Assembly (NCBI RefSeq): GCF_001870675.1
Contig: NZ_MEHT01000045.1
Span: 124,001-188,000, forward strand
Direction: 5' to 3'
Source: Roseinatronobacter thiooxidans
GTDB lineage: Bacteria; Pseudomonadota; Alphaproteobacteria; Rhodobacterales; Rhodobacteraceae
Length of the DNA: 64,000 nt
Each line of letters starts with the position of its first letter. The stretch's first letter is position 1. A program made the translations under genes and the position numbers. This document shows positions 18,433-27,260 of the stretch, in pieces. The notes under the pieces are model-generated. The model ran no database searches, was not told the DNA's origin, and worked only from the letters and a program-made list of their open reading frames with translations.

Positions 18433-18864
18433 ATGATTCAAACTGACTGGATCTGGGGCCTTGTCGGCGGCCTGATGATCGGAACTTCGGCGGCAATCTT
18501 TCTGCTTGGAAATGGCCGCATCATGGGGGCAAGCGGCATAATCGGCGGTCTGGTGGACCGCTCGGGCCTTGGCGACTGGGCCGACCGCGTGGCCTTTCTG
18601 GCAGCGCTGGTGGTTGTGCCCGCGCTGATGCTGCCGCTGTACACTGTCGAGGTGTCGACCAACATCACCTCGAACCTTGGGCTGGTCATTGCAGGCGGTT
18701 TGCTGGTGGGCATCGGCACACGGCTGGCCAATGGCTGCACTTCGGGCCACGGGGTCTGCGGGATTTCGCGCTTCTCGCTGCGCGGGATTGTGGCGACTGT
18801 ATTTTATCTGCTGGCAGGTGGCATCGCGATGGTGCTGTTTCGGCATGTTCTGGGGGTGATCTGA
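18433..18864 (+). CDS. YeeE/YedE family sulfur-transport membrane protein, first half (PmpA-like)
   Basis: A 143-residue membrane protein with four hydrophobic segments. The conserved Cys motif NGCTSGHGVCGISR (about residues 100-113) is typical of YeeE/YedE/TsuA proteins that move thiosulfate or other sulfur species across the membrane. Together with the next gene it makes a split two-subunit version; the stop codon overlaps the next start by one base (TGATG). It belongs to the blh operon. Confidence 0.9.
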   Translation: MIQTDWIWGLVGGLMIGTSAAIFLLGNGRIMGASGIIGGLVDRSGLGDWADRVAFLAALVVVPALMLPLYTVEVSTNITSNLGLVIAGGLLVGIGTRLANGCTSGHGVCGISRFSLRGIVATVFYLLAGGIAMVLFRHVLGVI

Positions 18865-19298
18865 TGCAACGTCTTGTGATTTCAGCGCTTTCGGGCGGTT
18901 TGTTCGGGGCCGGACTGCTGGTTTCGGGCATGACCAACACCACCAAGGTGCAAGGCTGGCTGGATGTCTTTGGCGCTTGGGACCCAACCCTGGCCTTTGT
19001 GCTGGGCGGGGCGATCCTGCCGATGATGGTGGCATGGCACCTGACCACGAAACGCGCCACTTCACTGGTGGGACAGCCCTTTCCCTCCAAGCCCGATCCG
19101 CGCCTTGGCCATAACCTGATTATCGGCTCGGTGCTGTTTGGGGCGGGCTGGGGGCTGGTGGGGCTGTGCCCCGGCCCGGCTATTGCCTCGCTCAGTTGGG
19201 GGGGGACTGGCGGGATCACCTTTATCCTTGCCATGATCGGGGGTATGTTGCTGGCACCCACCCTTCGCCTGCGCATTGACAGACTCGCAGCCACCTGA
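18864..19298 (+). CDS. YeeE/YedE family sulfur-transport membrane protein, second half (DUF6691/PmpB-like)
   Basis: A 144-residue membrane protein with four hydrophobic segments. SGMTNTTKVQGWLDVFGAWDP at residues 21-41 and the Cys-containing WGLVGLCPGPAI near residue 112 match the partner half of split YeeE/YedE transporters. It shares a base with the preceding gene and lies 12 bases before the sulfurtransferase gene, which supports one transcript. Confidence 0.9.
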   Translation: MQRLVISALSGGLFGAGLLVSGMTNTTKVQGWLDVFGAWDPTLAFVLGGAILPMMVAWHLTTKRATSLVGQPFPSKPDPRLGHNLIIGSVLFGAGWGLVGLCPGPAIASLSWGGTGGITFILAMIGGMLLAPTLRLRIDRLAAT

Positions 19299-19310
19299 CC
19301 GGAGAAATGC

Positions 19311-19736
19311 ATGGACATCCGCCCCCTGACCGATGATTACGCCGTCTCGCCCCAGATCGCGCCCACAGATGTGGCCGCGATTGCCGAGGCAGGTTTCACC
19401 ACGCTGGTTTGCAACCGCCCTGACGGTGAGATCCCGCCAGAGGTGCAGGCCGATGCCATTCGCGCCGCCGCCGAAGCCGCGGGGCTGCATTTTGTGCTGA
19501 ATCCCGTTATCGGCGGCGCGATTTCCATGGATAACGTCACCGCACAGGCCGATGCGATGCAGGCCAGCACAGGGCCGGTTCTGGCCTATTGCGCGTCCGG
19601 CAACCGGTCTTCCATCGTCTGGGCGCTTGCTCATGCGGGCACGCGCCCGACAGATGAGTTGATCGCCATTCCCGCCCGCCACGGCTACGGGCTAGAGCCG
19701 TTTCGCGCAACACTGGACCAGCTTGCACAGGGCTGA
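19311..19736 (+). CDS. TIGR01244/DUF442 family sulfur transferase (beta-lactamase hydrolase-like)
   Basis: A 141-residue protein with a phosphatase/rhodanese-like active-site loop YCASGNRSS (Cys about residue 96) and the family start MDIRPLTDDYAVSPQI. In other bacteria this domain is fused to or encoded beside the Blh MBL domain and takes part in persulfide or thiosulfate handling. Here it is the last gene of the blh-yeeE-yeeE operon, with GGAG upstream of ATG 19311 and a strong terminator 22 bases after the stop. Confidence 0.9.
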   Translation: MDIRPLTDDYAVSPQIAPTDVAAIAEAGFTTLVCNRPDGEIPPEVQADAIRAAAEAAGLHFVLNPVIGGAISMDNVTAQADAMQASTGPVLAYCASGNRSSIVWALAHAGTRPTDELIAIPARHGYGLEPFRATLDQLAQG

Positions 19737-19758
19737 CACCCAGCGCTTATCACATCCC

Positions 19759-19791
19759 GCCCCGCCCTTTCACCAAGGGGCGGGGCTTTTT
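19759..19791 (+). terminator. intrinsic terminator of the sulfur operon
   Basis: A 9-bp stem GCCCCGCCC / GGGCGGGGC (19759-19767 and 19778-19786) followed by five T. Confidence 0.85.
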
Positions 19792-19872
19792 CATGGGGCG
19801 CGCAACCTTGCCCCCGCGCCGGTATGCGAAAAACCATTTACGCATCTCGACGCCCTAGCCTTTGCGGGCCGC

Positions 19873-20970
19873 TCATTCTGTATCTGTCGGGGTGCCCCCC
19901 TCAACACTACCCAGCGCCCGCCCGTCCGGCGCGGCGGTGCTGCCAGCACTTGGCGCGAATGGCGGCGGTGTTGATCTGTCCCACAGAATAGAGGCGGGCA
20001 AGGCGATCATTGGCACACTCGCCCCTGTCGCATCGACCAGCAGGCCGGGATCAGCCGTTAGGCGCACGGCCCGCTGCCCGCGCGCCTGCCCCAACCGCCC
20101 GATGCCAAGCGGCGTTTGCGCGATGCTTTCCAGTGTCAGGGTTTCCAGCGTCGTGTCGGGCAGGCGCAAAACATCGCCCGCGCGCAGACGCAGTGCATCT
20201 GTAAGTGTCAGTTGCATCCGGCACAGCACAGAGTTCAGCACCACGCCACTGTCGCCAATGGCCATATGCAACCGCTCTTGCCAGTCTTGGTCCAGCCCCG
20301 CATCGGCCGCATTTTGCTGCGCAGAAAGCCGGGGGCTGGGTTCGGGGTCAGGCAGAATCACGAACCAATCCCCCTCTTTCGCGCCAAAGCCCAATGCCAC
20401 GCGCAGATGCAGAATGTGAAACACCCCCTCTTCCAGCATCAGCGCCAAAGGGCGCGGATTATCAAGGAAAGACCCGTACCCATACCCCGACACCATTGCC
20501 GCTTGGGGCAAGTCTGCGCAGCGCGATTCGATCAGGCGCAAGAACGTGTCGATCATGGGCGCCAGCAGGGCCGCATCGGTGCGCGTGGGCATGCGCGGCG
20601 GCGCATGTCCCTTGTCCACACGCCCGCTGGCCTGCGCCTCGACCATGCCCGCCAGCACGGGGGCAGAGGCCATCAGCAGCCCCATCCGTTCGCCCTGCCC
20701 GTCCAGCAGCGCCAGAAACATGCCCGGTTCGGCCAGATCAAGCACCTCTGCCAAGGCCCCTTGCCGGATCGTCACATCCTGAACAATCCCGTCAAGGCCG
20801 GGGCAATCGGCAGACATGCGGCCAAAGGCAACACGCAAGGCCGCAACGAACACCGCCCGTTCCTGCGCCTGCGCCACCCGATTCCGGGTTGCCATTTTGC
20901 CAAGCGCGTTGTCACGCGCGGCGCTGTCCATATGGTTTGCTTCTGCCTTATCCATCATCGCTTGTGCCAC
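19873..20970 (-). CDS. FliM/FliN-family flagellar motor switch protein
   Basis: A 365-residue protein with a CheC-like middle domain (VQDVTIRQGALAEVLDL, GERMGLLMASAPVLAGMVEAQASG) and a C-terminal SpoA/FliN-type domain (SVLCRMQLTLTDALRLRAGDVLRLP then QRAVRLTADPG). This is the divergent FliM seen in Rhodobacterales; its role would be the rotor switch complex at the base of the flagellum. The N-terminal FliM motif for CheY-P is not obvious. GTG 20970 has AGGA at good distance; ATG 20958 is an alternative. It stands alone here: no other flagellar gene is in the window. Confidence 0.8.
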   Translation of the reverse strand: MAQAMMDKAEANHMDSAARDNALGKMATRNRVAQAQERAVFVAALRVAFGRMSADCPGLDGIVQDVTIRQGALAEVLDLAEPGMFLALLDGQGERMGLLMASAPVLAGMVEAQASGRVDKGHAPPRMPTRTDAALLAPMIDTFLRLIESRCADLPQAAMVSGYGYGSFLDNPRPLALMLEEGVFHILHLRVALGFGAKEGDWFVILPDPEPSPRLSAQQNAADAGLDQDWQERLHMAIGDSGVVLNSVLCRMQLTLTDALRLRAGDVLRLPDTTLETLTLESIAQTPLGIGRLGQARGQRAVRLTADPGLLVDATGASVPMIALPASILWDRSTPPPFAPSAGSTAAPDGRALGSVEGGTPTDTE

Positions 20971-21051
20971 CCGTCCTGCACCGACAATGGCGCAAAAGCG
21001 TTAGCAAAAGCTGAACAAGATCACATCAGCCAGACAGGCAACCGCCCTGTG

Positions 21052-21669
21052 TCAGATCTGGCACACCGGCAGCGAGCGGGTGAAGGCGGCAATGTCATTG
21101 CGCTTGCGCGCATCGCGCATGGGCGGCCAATCCTTGGCAACACCGCCCCAATTTCCGGAACTGCCAACCACAACCTTGTCCCGCTCTACCGCCTGCGCGG
21201 CAATCCGCGCAGCGCAACGCAGGTTCGTGGGGCCATCATACAACCCTTTGGGGTGCGACAGATCACAGCCGTAATAGCGTGCCGATGTCGGCCAGATCTG
21301 CAACAAGCCGCGATAGCGCCCGCCTGCCCCTGCGGCCTCTGGCCGCCATGTGCTTTCATAGCCTGCCAAGCCCGAGAACAGCGCCGTCCAGAATGCCTTG
21401 CGCCCGTCCATATCCGCCGACTCGTAGCCCGGGCAGAATGTGTCGATATCTTGCGGCACAGTGGCCACCAATGCGCGCCCCTCGGTTTCCAATGCGGCGA
21501 ATTTCGCGGCGGTCCAGCGCTGTGCCTCTGGGCGGTGGTCCCAACGGGTGGTGACATGCGCCGCGCGCGACACCTCTACGCCTGTGTCAGGTGTGGCAAG
21601 CGTGCATCCGGCGGTAAGCGCAGCAGCGCCAAGGGCGGCCAGCAATGAAAGCGGCAGAAAACGGGGCAT
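21052..21669 (-). CDS. lytic transglycosylase (SLT domain) lipoprotein
   Basis: A 205-residue lipoprotein: signal peptide with lipobox LTAGC (Cys about residue 22). The SLT-like core has the putative catalytic Glu in AGYESTWRPEA, followed by GRYRGLLQIWPTSARYYGCD and NLRCAARI. It would cleave glycan strands of peptidoglycan in the periplasm. The start ATG 21669 places the signal peptide correctly, but its ribosome site is weak. It is divergent from gatB. Confidence 0.85.
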   Translation of the reverse strand: MPRFLPLSLLAALGAAALTAGCTLATPDTGVEVSRAAHVTTRWDHRPEAQRWTAAKFAALETEGRALVATVPQDIDTFCPGYESADMDGRKAFWTALFSGLAGYESTWRPEAAGAGGRYRGLLQIWPTSARYYGCDLSHPKGLYDGPTNLRCAARIAAQAVERDKVVVGSSGNWGGVAKDWPPMRDARKRNDIAAFTRSLPVCQI

Positions 21670-21860
21670 GAATTTTCCAAAGGTGACGCAGCCCTTAAAT
21701 TGCGCTGCGAGCGGGCTATGGTTCCGAATCGGTGCAAAAGGCAAATCAGAGGCCGCGCAAAGCCCCAACTTCGGCGGGGTTTTGCCGACCGGCCCCTTGC
21801 TGCGCCCTGCATGCACCGCTAGAAAGCCCTGAAAATACCCCCCGAGAGGAAAGCCAAACC

Positions 21861-23375
21861 ATGCTGGACCTGAGTTTCGAGCCGCCCAAACCCAAGGTGA
21901 TCTCTGGCGCGACTGGCGCGTGGGAGTTGGTGATCGGGATGGAAATACATGCCCAAGTCTCTAGCCGGGCCAAGCTGTTCTCGGGCGCGTCCACCCGTTT
22001 TGGCGCGGAACCCAATGCCAATGTGGCCTTTGTCGATGCCGCAATGCCGGGCATGCTGCCTGTGGTGAATGAATACTGCATTGAGCAGGCCGTGCGTACG
22101 GGGTTGGGCCTGAAAGCGCAGATCAATCTGCGCTCGGCCTTTGACCGGAAAAACTACTTCTACCCAGACCTGCCGCAGGGCTATCAGATCAGCCAGCTTT
22201 ACCACCCGCTGGTGGGCGAGGGCGAGGTGCTGGTGGAACTGGGCGCAGGTGTTGCGCGGCTGGTGCGGATAGAACGTATCCATGTCGAACAGGATGCAGG
22301 CAAATCGATCCATGACATGGACCCGAACATGTCTTTCGTGGACCTGAACCGCACCGGCGTGGCGCTGATGGAAATCGTCTCGCGCCCCGATATTCGCGGC
22401 CCCGAGGAAGCGGCCGCCTATGTGACCAAACTGCGCCAGATCCTGCGTTACTTGGGCACTTGTGACGGCAATATGCAAAACGGCAATCTGCGCGCGGATG
22501 TGAACGTGTCGGTCTGCCGTCCGGGCCAGTACGAGAAATATCAGGAAACGCAGGATTTCGGCCATCTGGGCACGCGCTGCGAGATCAAGAACATGAACTC
22601 CATGCGGTTCATTCAGGCAGCGATCGACTATGAGGCCCGCCGCCAGATTGCCATACTGGAAGATGGCGGCAGCGTGGTGCAGGAAACGCGGCTGTATGAT
22701 CCCGATAAGGGCGAAACACGCTCGATGCGGTCCAAGGAAGAGGCGCATGACTACCGCTATTTCCCCTGCCCCGACCTGCTGCCACTGGAGATAGAGCAGG
22801 CTTGGGTCGATGATATTGCCGCAAGCCTGCCCGAATTGCCAGATGCCAAGAAAGCGCGCTTCATGGGTGATTTCGGGCTGACCGACTATGATGCCAGCGT
22901 TCTGACCGCCGATGTGGCGAATGCGGCCTATTTCGAGGCAGTCGCAGCAGAGGCGGGTGACGGCAAACTGGCCGCCAACTGGGTGATCAACGAGCTGTTC
23001 GGGCGGTTGAAGAAAGAAGGGCACGACATTTCCGACAGCCCTGTTTCCAGCGCCCAGCTGGCGGGAATCATCGCGCTGATCAAGGCAGGCGATATCTCTG
23101 GCAAGATCGCCAAAGACCTGTTCGAGATTGTCTATACCGAAGGCGGCGACCCGGCAGCAATAGTCGAGGCGCGTGGCATGAAACAGGTCACCGATACCGG
23201 CGCGATTGAAAGGGCCGTCGATGACATCATCGCCGCCAACCCCGCGCAGGTGGAAAAGGCCAAGCAGAACCCCAAGCTGGCAGGTTGGTTTGTGGGTCAG
23301 GTGATGAAAGCGACAGGCGGCAAGGCCAATCCTGCGGCGGTCAACGAGATCGTGAGTGCGAAACTGGGGATCTGA
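21861..23375 (+). CDS. gatB: aspartyl/glutamyl-tRNA(Asn/Gln) amidotransferase subunit B
   Basis: A 504-residue subunit of the GatCAB complex that converts misacylated Glu-tRNA(Gln) or Asp-tRNA(Asn) to the correct product. Recognisable blocks are [12 protein letters not shown] near residue 22, [18 protein letters not shown], the kinase-like [36 protein letters not shown], and the C-terminal YqeY-like tail. AGAGGAAAG precedes ATG 21861. The gatA and gatC genes are not in the window. Confidence 0.98.
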   Translation: MLDLSFEPPKPKVISGATGAWELVIGMEIHAQVSSRAKLFSGASTRFGAEPNANVAFVDAAMPGMLPVVNEYCIEQAVRTGLGLKAQINLRSAFDRKNYFYPDLPQGYQISQLYHPLVGEGEVLVELGAGVARLVRIERIHVEQDAGKSIHDMDPNMSFVDLNRTGVALMEIVSRPDIRGPEEAAAYVTKLRQILRYLGTCDGNMQNGNLRADVNVSVCRPGQYEKYQETQDFGHLGTRCEIKNMNSMRFIQAAIDYEARRQIAILEDGGSVVQETRLYDPDKGETRSMRSKEEAHDYRYFPCPDLLPLEIEQAWVDDIAASLPELPDAKKARFMGDFGLTDYDASVLTADVANAAYFEAVAAEAGDGKLAANWVINELFGRLKKEGHDISDSPVSSAQLAGIIALIKAGDISGKIAKDLFEIVYTEGGDPAAIVEARGMKQVTDTGAIERAVDDIIAANPAQVEKAKQNPKLAGWFVGQVMKATGGKANPAAVNEIVSAKLGI

Positions 23376-23420
23376 CGCACAGCCCCTGGCCGAAGTGCAT
23401 TTGGCCGGGGCCGGGAATTT

Positions 23421-23443
23421 GAGTATTTTTAGCAAGAAAATGA
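23421..23443 (+). repeat. intergenic motif GAGTATTT..AGCAAGAAAATGA, copy 1
   Basis: GAGTATTT (23421-23428), two bases, AGCAAGAAAATGA (23431-23443), downstream of gatB and just before its terminator stem. The same motif with a three-base spacer recurs at 58519-58542. It is probably a dispersed Rhodobacterales intergenic element of unknown role. Confidence 0.6.
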
Positions 23444-23479
23444 ACAGACCTTTGGCAATGTCCCGAGGTCTGTTTTTTT
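23443..23479 (+). terminator. intrinsic terminator after gatB
   Basis: A 9-bp stem AACAGACCT / AGGTCTGTT (23443-23451 and 23466-23474) with a 14-base loop runs into a seven-T tract. Confidence 0.8.
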
Positions 23480-23525
23480 GTGCTGTGGCGCGCGTTTGGA
23501 CGTGGCGCGCACACAAAAACCGCGC

Positions 23526-23553
23526 AAAACAAAAACCGCGCACAGTGGCGCGG
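23526..23553 (-). terminator. terminator of rpmG
   Basis: On the minus strand a CCGCGC/GCGCGG stem (23536-23541 and 23548-23553) is followed by TTTTTGTTTT. The 12-base ACAAAAACCGCG block occurs twice here in direct repeat. Confidence 0.65.
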
Positions 23554-23579
23554 CTTTCAGGTAGATAAGGCGGGCAAGA

Positions 23580-23747
23580 TTACTTGATCTTGCCTTCTTT
23601 GTATTCGACATGCTTGCGCACAACGGGGTCGAACTTCCGCATCGACATTTTTTCCGTCATGGTGCGGGCGTTTTTCTTGGTGACATAGAAATGCCCTGTC
23701 CCGGCTGTGGAATTCAGTCGGATCTTGATGGTGGTTGGCTTCGCCAT
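23580..23747 (-). CDS. rpmG: 50S ribosomal protein L33
   Basis: A 55-residue basic ribosomal protein read from ATG 23747 to TAA at 23580. The sequence starts [20 protein letters not shown] and ends [10 protein letters not shown], the standard L33 pattern. It lacks the CxxC zinc pairs (a C-minus form), as is usual in alphaproteobacteria. It is monocistronic, between the gatB terminator and rnpB. Confidence 0.97.
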   Translation of the reverse strand: MAKPTTIKIRLNSTAGTGHFYVTKKNARTMTEKMSMRKFDPVVRKHVEYKEGKIK

Positions 23748-23899
23748 GATGTCATCTCCTAAGCCAGGCCGCGCGCAAGATCGTGTGCAACCCGTGAAAT
23801 CTGAGCCTGCCTTCTACCCGTATGCCCGCCCGTGTCAACCCGATTGTCGGAAGTTTCGGGCGCATGGGGCATGTTTTCATGCCTGCAGTGTCATATCTT

Positions 23900-24305
23900 G
23901 TGCGGATGGTCTGTAAGCCGGGTTTTGTCTTGGGGGCGGGTGCCCCCATGGATGACCATTCATCTGGCCCTGCCTTTGCAGACAGGGTCTTGCTGCCAAC
24001 CCGGATCTCGGGCTGAGGCGGCCCTGCGGTGATATCCGGTTGTCCGGATCATGCCCGCGTGAGATCCCTATTCGGCATTGCTCCGGGTGGGGCTTGCCGT
24101 GCCGGTCCGGTTGCCCGTCCCGCGGTGGGCTTTTACCCCACCGTTTCACCCTTACCATACAGATGCATGGCGGTCTGTTTTCTGTGGCGCTTTCCCTTGG
24201 GTTACCCCAGCCGGGCGTTACCCGGCACCCTTGCCTCATGGAGCCCGGACTTTCCTCGCATACAGGCCTTGCGGCCTGCACACGCGGTCATCCGACCATC
24301 CGCAC
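23900..24305 (-). ncRNA. rnpB: RNase P RNA (class A)
   Basis: About 406 bases on the minus strand. The universally conserved 5' block GAGGAAAGTCCGGGCTCC and the 3' block ACAAAACCCGGCTTACAGAC are both present. The ends are defined by a 12-bp P1 helix: plus-strand 23900-23911 (GTGCGGATGGTC) is the reverse complement of 24294-24305. RNase P RNA is the catalytic component that removes 5' leaders of pre-tRNAs. A good promoter lies 7 bases upstream of the predicted 5' end. Confidence 0.96.
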
Positions 24306-24311
24306 GCAGGC

Positions 24312-24340
24312 TACATACGCGCGCAAAAGGCATGACGCAA
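24312..24340 (-). promoter_or_regulatory. promoter of rnpB
   Basis: On the minus strand, -35 TTGCGT (24340-24335), 17 bases, -10 TATGTA (24317-24312), placing the start at the 5' end of P1. Confidence 0.75.
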
Positions 24341-24479
24341 GCCAGTGCAGGGCCGGGCCGGGGCAGAAGCGGCGCCTGTTGGGCAAATTTGCAGCCCCAT
24401 GCGCTGTAGCGCTGCGATGCACTTGCCCGCGAAGGGGCAACACACTAAGCAGGGAATGGAAAACACAGGGAAAACCGAC

Positions 24480-25265
24480 ATGCGCATTCTGGTAACAAAT
24501 GACGACGGGATCAATGCACCCGGACTTGCTGTGCTGGAAGAGATTGCGCGCGCGGTTGCGGGCAAGGAGGGTGAGGTCTGGGTCGTGGCGCCCGCGTTCG
24601 AGCAATCGGGCGTCGGGCATTGCATCAGCTATACCCACCCCACCATGATCGCCAAACTGGGCCCGCGCCGCTACGCCGCTGAAGGCTCTCCGGCCGATTG
24701 TGTTCTGGCGGGGCTGTATGACGTGCTGCAAGGCGCGCGGCCCGATCTGGTGCTGTCGGGCGTCAATCGCGGCAATAATTCAGCCGAGAATGCGCTGTAT
24801 TCCGGCACGGTCGGCGGCGCGATGGAAGCCGCGTTGCAAGGGCTGCCCGCGATTGCGCTGTCGCAATATATGGGGCCAGTGTCGGAAGACCTGCCATCCA
24901 TTTTTGATGCTGCCATCGGGCATGGGCAGGCGCTGGTCGAGAAGCTGCTGAAAGATGCGATCTGGGATCAGGGCGATTACCGGCTGTTCTATAACGTCAA
25001 TTTCCCCCCTATCGGGCGGGATGATGTGAAGGGCCTGAAAGTTGCCCCGCAAGGCTACCGCAAAGACACGTTTTTCGGGGTAGAGCCGCATATCTCGCCC
25101 TCTGGTCGCAAATTCCTGTGGATCACGGGCGGGCCGCAGCATTTGCCCACCGCCGCCGGAACAGATGCGGCGGTCAATCTGGACGGATATATTTCTGTCA
25201 CGCCCATGCGCGCGGACCTGACCGCGCATGATGCGCTGGATGATGTGCGAAAGGCGCTGGAATGA
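24480..25265 (+). CDS. surE: 5'/3'-nucleotidase SurE
   Basis: A 261-residue metal-dependent nucleotidase/exopolyphosphatase. The N-terminus [16 protein letters not shown] contains the Asp-Asp metal site; [32 protein letters not shown] and [11 protein letters not shown] are the further active-site blocks. Length is typical. ATGA overlap with pcm (4 bases) shows coupling. The order surE-pcm-nlpD is the one seen in many proteobacteria, where it is linked to stationary-phase maintenance. Confidence 0.97.
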   Translation: MRILVTNDDGINAPGLAVLEEIARAVAGKEGEVWVVAPAFEQSGVGHCISYTHPTMIAKLGPRRYAAEGSPADCVLAGLYDVLQGARPDLVLSGVNRGNNSAENALYSGTVGGAMEAALQGLPAIALSQYMGPVSEDLPSIFDAAIGHGQALVEKLLKDAIWDQGDYRLFYNVNFPPIGRDDVKGLKVAPQGYRKDTFFGVEPHISPSGRKFLWITGGPQHLPTAAGTDAAVNLDGYISVTPMRADLTAHDALDDVRKALE

Positions 25266-25921
25266 GCACACCCGACGATGTGCCCGAAAACCTGACCGAG
25301 GCGCGGATGCGCTTTATCTACACGCTGCGCTCGCGCGGGGTGACGGATGCGCGCGTGCTGTCCGCGATGGAGCGGATCGACCGGCGCGATTTTATGACCG
25401 GCATCTTTTCAGACCGCGCCTATGAAGACATGCCCCTGCCGATTGCCTGCGGCCAGACGATCAGCCAGCCATCGGTTGTGGCGCTGATGACCGAGGCGTT
25501 GCAGGTTGGCCCGCGCGACAAGGTGCTGGAAGTGGGCACCGGCTCTGGCTATCAGGCGGCGATCCTAAGCCAGCTGGCACGCCGCGTCTATACCGTGGAA
25601 CGCCACCGCCCGCTGGCGCGAGAGGCGCAAAAACTGTTCGACAAGCTTGGCCTGACCAATATCACCTGCATGATTTCCGATGGCAGCTATGGCCTGCCCG
25701 ATCTGACGCCGTTTGATCGCATTATCGTGACCGCCGCCGCCGAAGACCCCCCCGGCCCGCTCTTGGCGCAGCTGCGTGTTGGGGGTATTATGGTGGTTCC
25801 GGTGGGTCAGTCTGATACAGTACAGACACTGATCCGTGTTATCCGGACGGAAACTGGGTATGAGTATGAGGAGATGCGCGCTGTGCGCTTTGTCCCTCTG
25901 GTTGAGGGGCTGGGCCATTAA
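25262..25921 (+). CDS. pcm: protein-L-isoaspartate(D-aspartate) O-methyltransferase
   Basis: A 219-residue repair methyltransferase that methylates L-isoaspartyl residues of damaged proteins. Motif I is [15 protein letters not shown] (about residues 82-96) and is followed by [11 protein letters not shown]; the active-site region DRRDFM...[18 protein letters not shown] and the post-motif [14 protein letters not shown] are canonical. It is cotranslated with surE and precedes nlpD by 69 bases. Confidence 0.96.
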   Translation: MSTPDDVPENLTEARMRFIYTLRSRGVTDARVLSAMERIDRRDFMTGIFSDRAYEDMPLPIACGQTISQPSVVALMTEALQVGPRDKVLEVGTGSGYQAAILSQLARRVYTVERHRPLAREAQKLFDKLGLTNITCMISDGSYGLPDLTPFDRIIVTAAAEDPPGPLLAQLRVGGIMVVPVGQSDTVQTLIRVIRTETGYEYEEMRAVRFVPLVEGLGH

Positions 25922-25990
25922 AAGGGCCGCAAGCGACATGACAGCGGGTTGTACCGCTGCACCACCGCGCCAATGCAAAGGGCAGAGCAG

Positions 25991-27175
25991 ATGTTGAACC
26001 ACCGTCGGATAGTCTTGCTGTGTAGCGCAGCAACCCTTGCTTTGGGCGCTTGCAGCGATTTCGATCTGGACATGCGCAATTCGGGAAACGGTTTTTCCAC
26101 CGCCGAGGCCGCGCGACAGGCCACCGCAGATCGCCCCCGCCCTGACGACCGCGGCATCATCAGCTACCCCGATTATCAGGTCGCCATTGCGCGCGCCGGT
26201 GACACTGTGGGCAGTGTCGCGCAACGCATCGGCATGAGCGAGGGAGAGCTTGCGCGCTTCAACGCCCTGACCCCAGAAACCAGCCTGCGCGCAGGCGAGG
26301 TTGTGGCCCTGCCGCGCAAACTGGACGGCCAAAGCGTTGGCAGCCCCACCCGCGCGGGCGAGATCGAGATTTCCACGCTGGCCGATAGCGCGATTTCGCG
26401 CGCCGAAGGCAGGGCGCCTGCGCCCACCCCGCCTGCGGCAACCCAACCTGCCGAACAGCAGCCGTTGCGCCACCGCGTGCAACGCGGGGAAACCGCTTTC
26501 CAGATTGCGCGCCTGTATAATGTCGCGCCGCGCGCCTTGGCCGATTGGAACGGGCTGGACCCTGAAATGCGCGTGCGCGAAGGCCAGATGCTGCTGATCC
26601 CTGTGGCCGACCAGCCTGCCCCTGCGCGGCGCGCGCCCGCAGAACCGGCACCGCAACCTGCCGCAGTGGCAGCACCGGGAACCGGCAGCGCAACGCCTGC
26701 ACCGCCCAGTGCCTCTGCGCCCATGCCAGAACCTGCGCCCCCCGCCCGCGAAGCGGAAGCCGCCGCAGCACAAGCGCGCCCCCCCTCGCCCGAATTGTCG
26801 CAAGAACGCAGCGCGCCTGCGCCCACACGTTTTGTCATGCCCGTGGACGGGCGGATCATTCGCGCCTATGCGCCGGGGCGCAATGAACATGGCATCGGCA
26901 TTGCCGCCAGTTCCGGCACCGCGGTGCGCGCTGCGGCCGCCGGACGGGTTGCGGCAATCACCGAAGATACCAACAAAGTGCCGGTTGTCGTCATCCAGCA
27001 TGACAACGGGTTATTGTCAGTCTATGCGCAGCTTGAAAACCTGACCGTGGCGCGCGGGGCAACAGTGACACAAGGGCAGACCATCGGGCGGGTGCGCGCG
27101 GGCGACCCCAGCTTCCTGCATTTTGAAATCCGCGATGGTATGAACAGCGTCGATCCGATGCGCCACTTGCAATAG
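25991..27175 (+). CDS. nlpD: NlpD-like LysM/M23 lipoprotein, probably a non-catalytic amidase activator
   Basis: A 394-residue outer-membrane lipoprotein: signal peptide and lipobox LGAC (Cys about residue 19). Two LysM-like segments (about residues 58-105 and 160-205) precede a Pro/Ala-rich linker and a C-terminal LytM/M23 domain. The metal-ligand positions look degenerate: HGIGIA where active enzymes have HNGxD, and FLHFEI where they have HLHFEI. NlpD/EnvC proteins with such degenerate domains activate N-acetylmuramoyl amidases during division. ATG 25991 (MLNHRR) fits the signal peptide; the frame is open to 25949 without a signal. Confidence 0.88.
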   Translation: MLNHRRIVLLCSAATLALGACSDFDLDMRNSGNGFSTAEAARQATADRPRPDDRGIISYPDYQVAIARAGDTVGSVAQRIGMSEGELARFNALTPETSLRAGEVVALPRKLDGQSVGSPTRAGEIEISTLADSAISRAEGRAPAPTPPAATQPAEQQPLRHRVQRGETAFQIARLYNVAPRALADWNGLDPEMRVREGQMLLIPVADQPAPARRAPAEPAPQPAAVAAPGTGSATPAPPSASAPMPEPAPPAREAEAAAAQARPPSPELSQERSAPAPTRFVMPVDGRIIRAYAPGRNEHGIGIAASSGTAVRAAAAGRVAAITEDTNKVPVVVIQHDNGLLSVYAQLENLTVARGATVTQGQTIGRVRAGDPSFLHFEIRDGMNSVDPMRHLQ

Positions 27176-27229
27176 CACAGCGCGAAAATATCGGGGCTTG
27201 CCAGCGGTGCCTGCGTGCCGCTACAAGCT

Positions 27230-27241
27230 GTTAGCGCTAAC
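27230..27241. promoter_or_regulatory. candidate LacI/GntR-type operator before eda
   Basis: A perfect 12-bp palindrome GTTAGCGCTAAC, preceded by T, 19 bases before the eda start codon. It matches the central-CG operators used by LacI-family sugar-acid regulators (TGTTAGCGCTAACA type). Binding would block transcription or initiation of eda. Confidence 0.55.
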
Positions 27242-27260
27242 TAAAACCGGAGATGCCGCC

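Noticed and set aside
20116-21648. 510-codon plus-strand open frame spanning the FliM-like and transglycosylase genes
   Set aside because: High-GC antisense frame; it covers two convincing minus-strand genes and shows no domain.
21819-23543. 574-codon minus-strand frame opposite gatB
   Set aside because: Antisense of gatB with shadow composition; gatB motifs are complete on the plus strand.
23900-24495. Several plus- and minus-strand ORFs across the RNase P RNA
   Set aside because: They overlap the conserved rnpB core and have no coding character.
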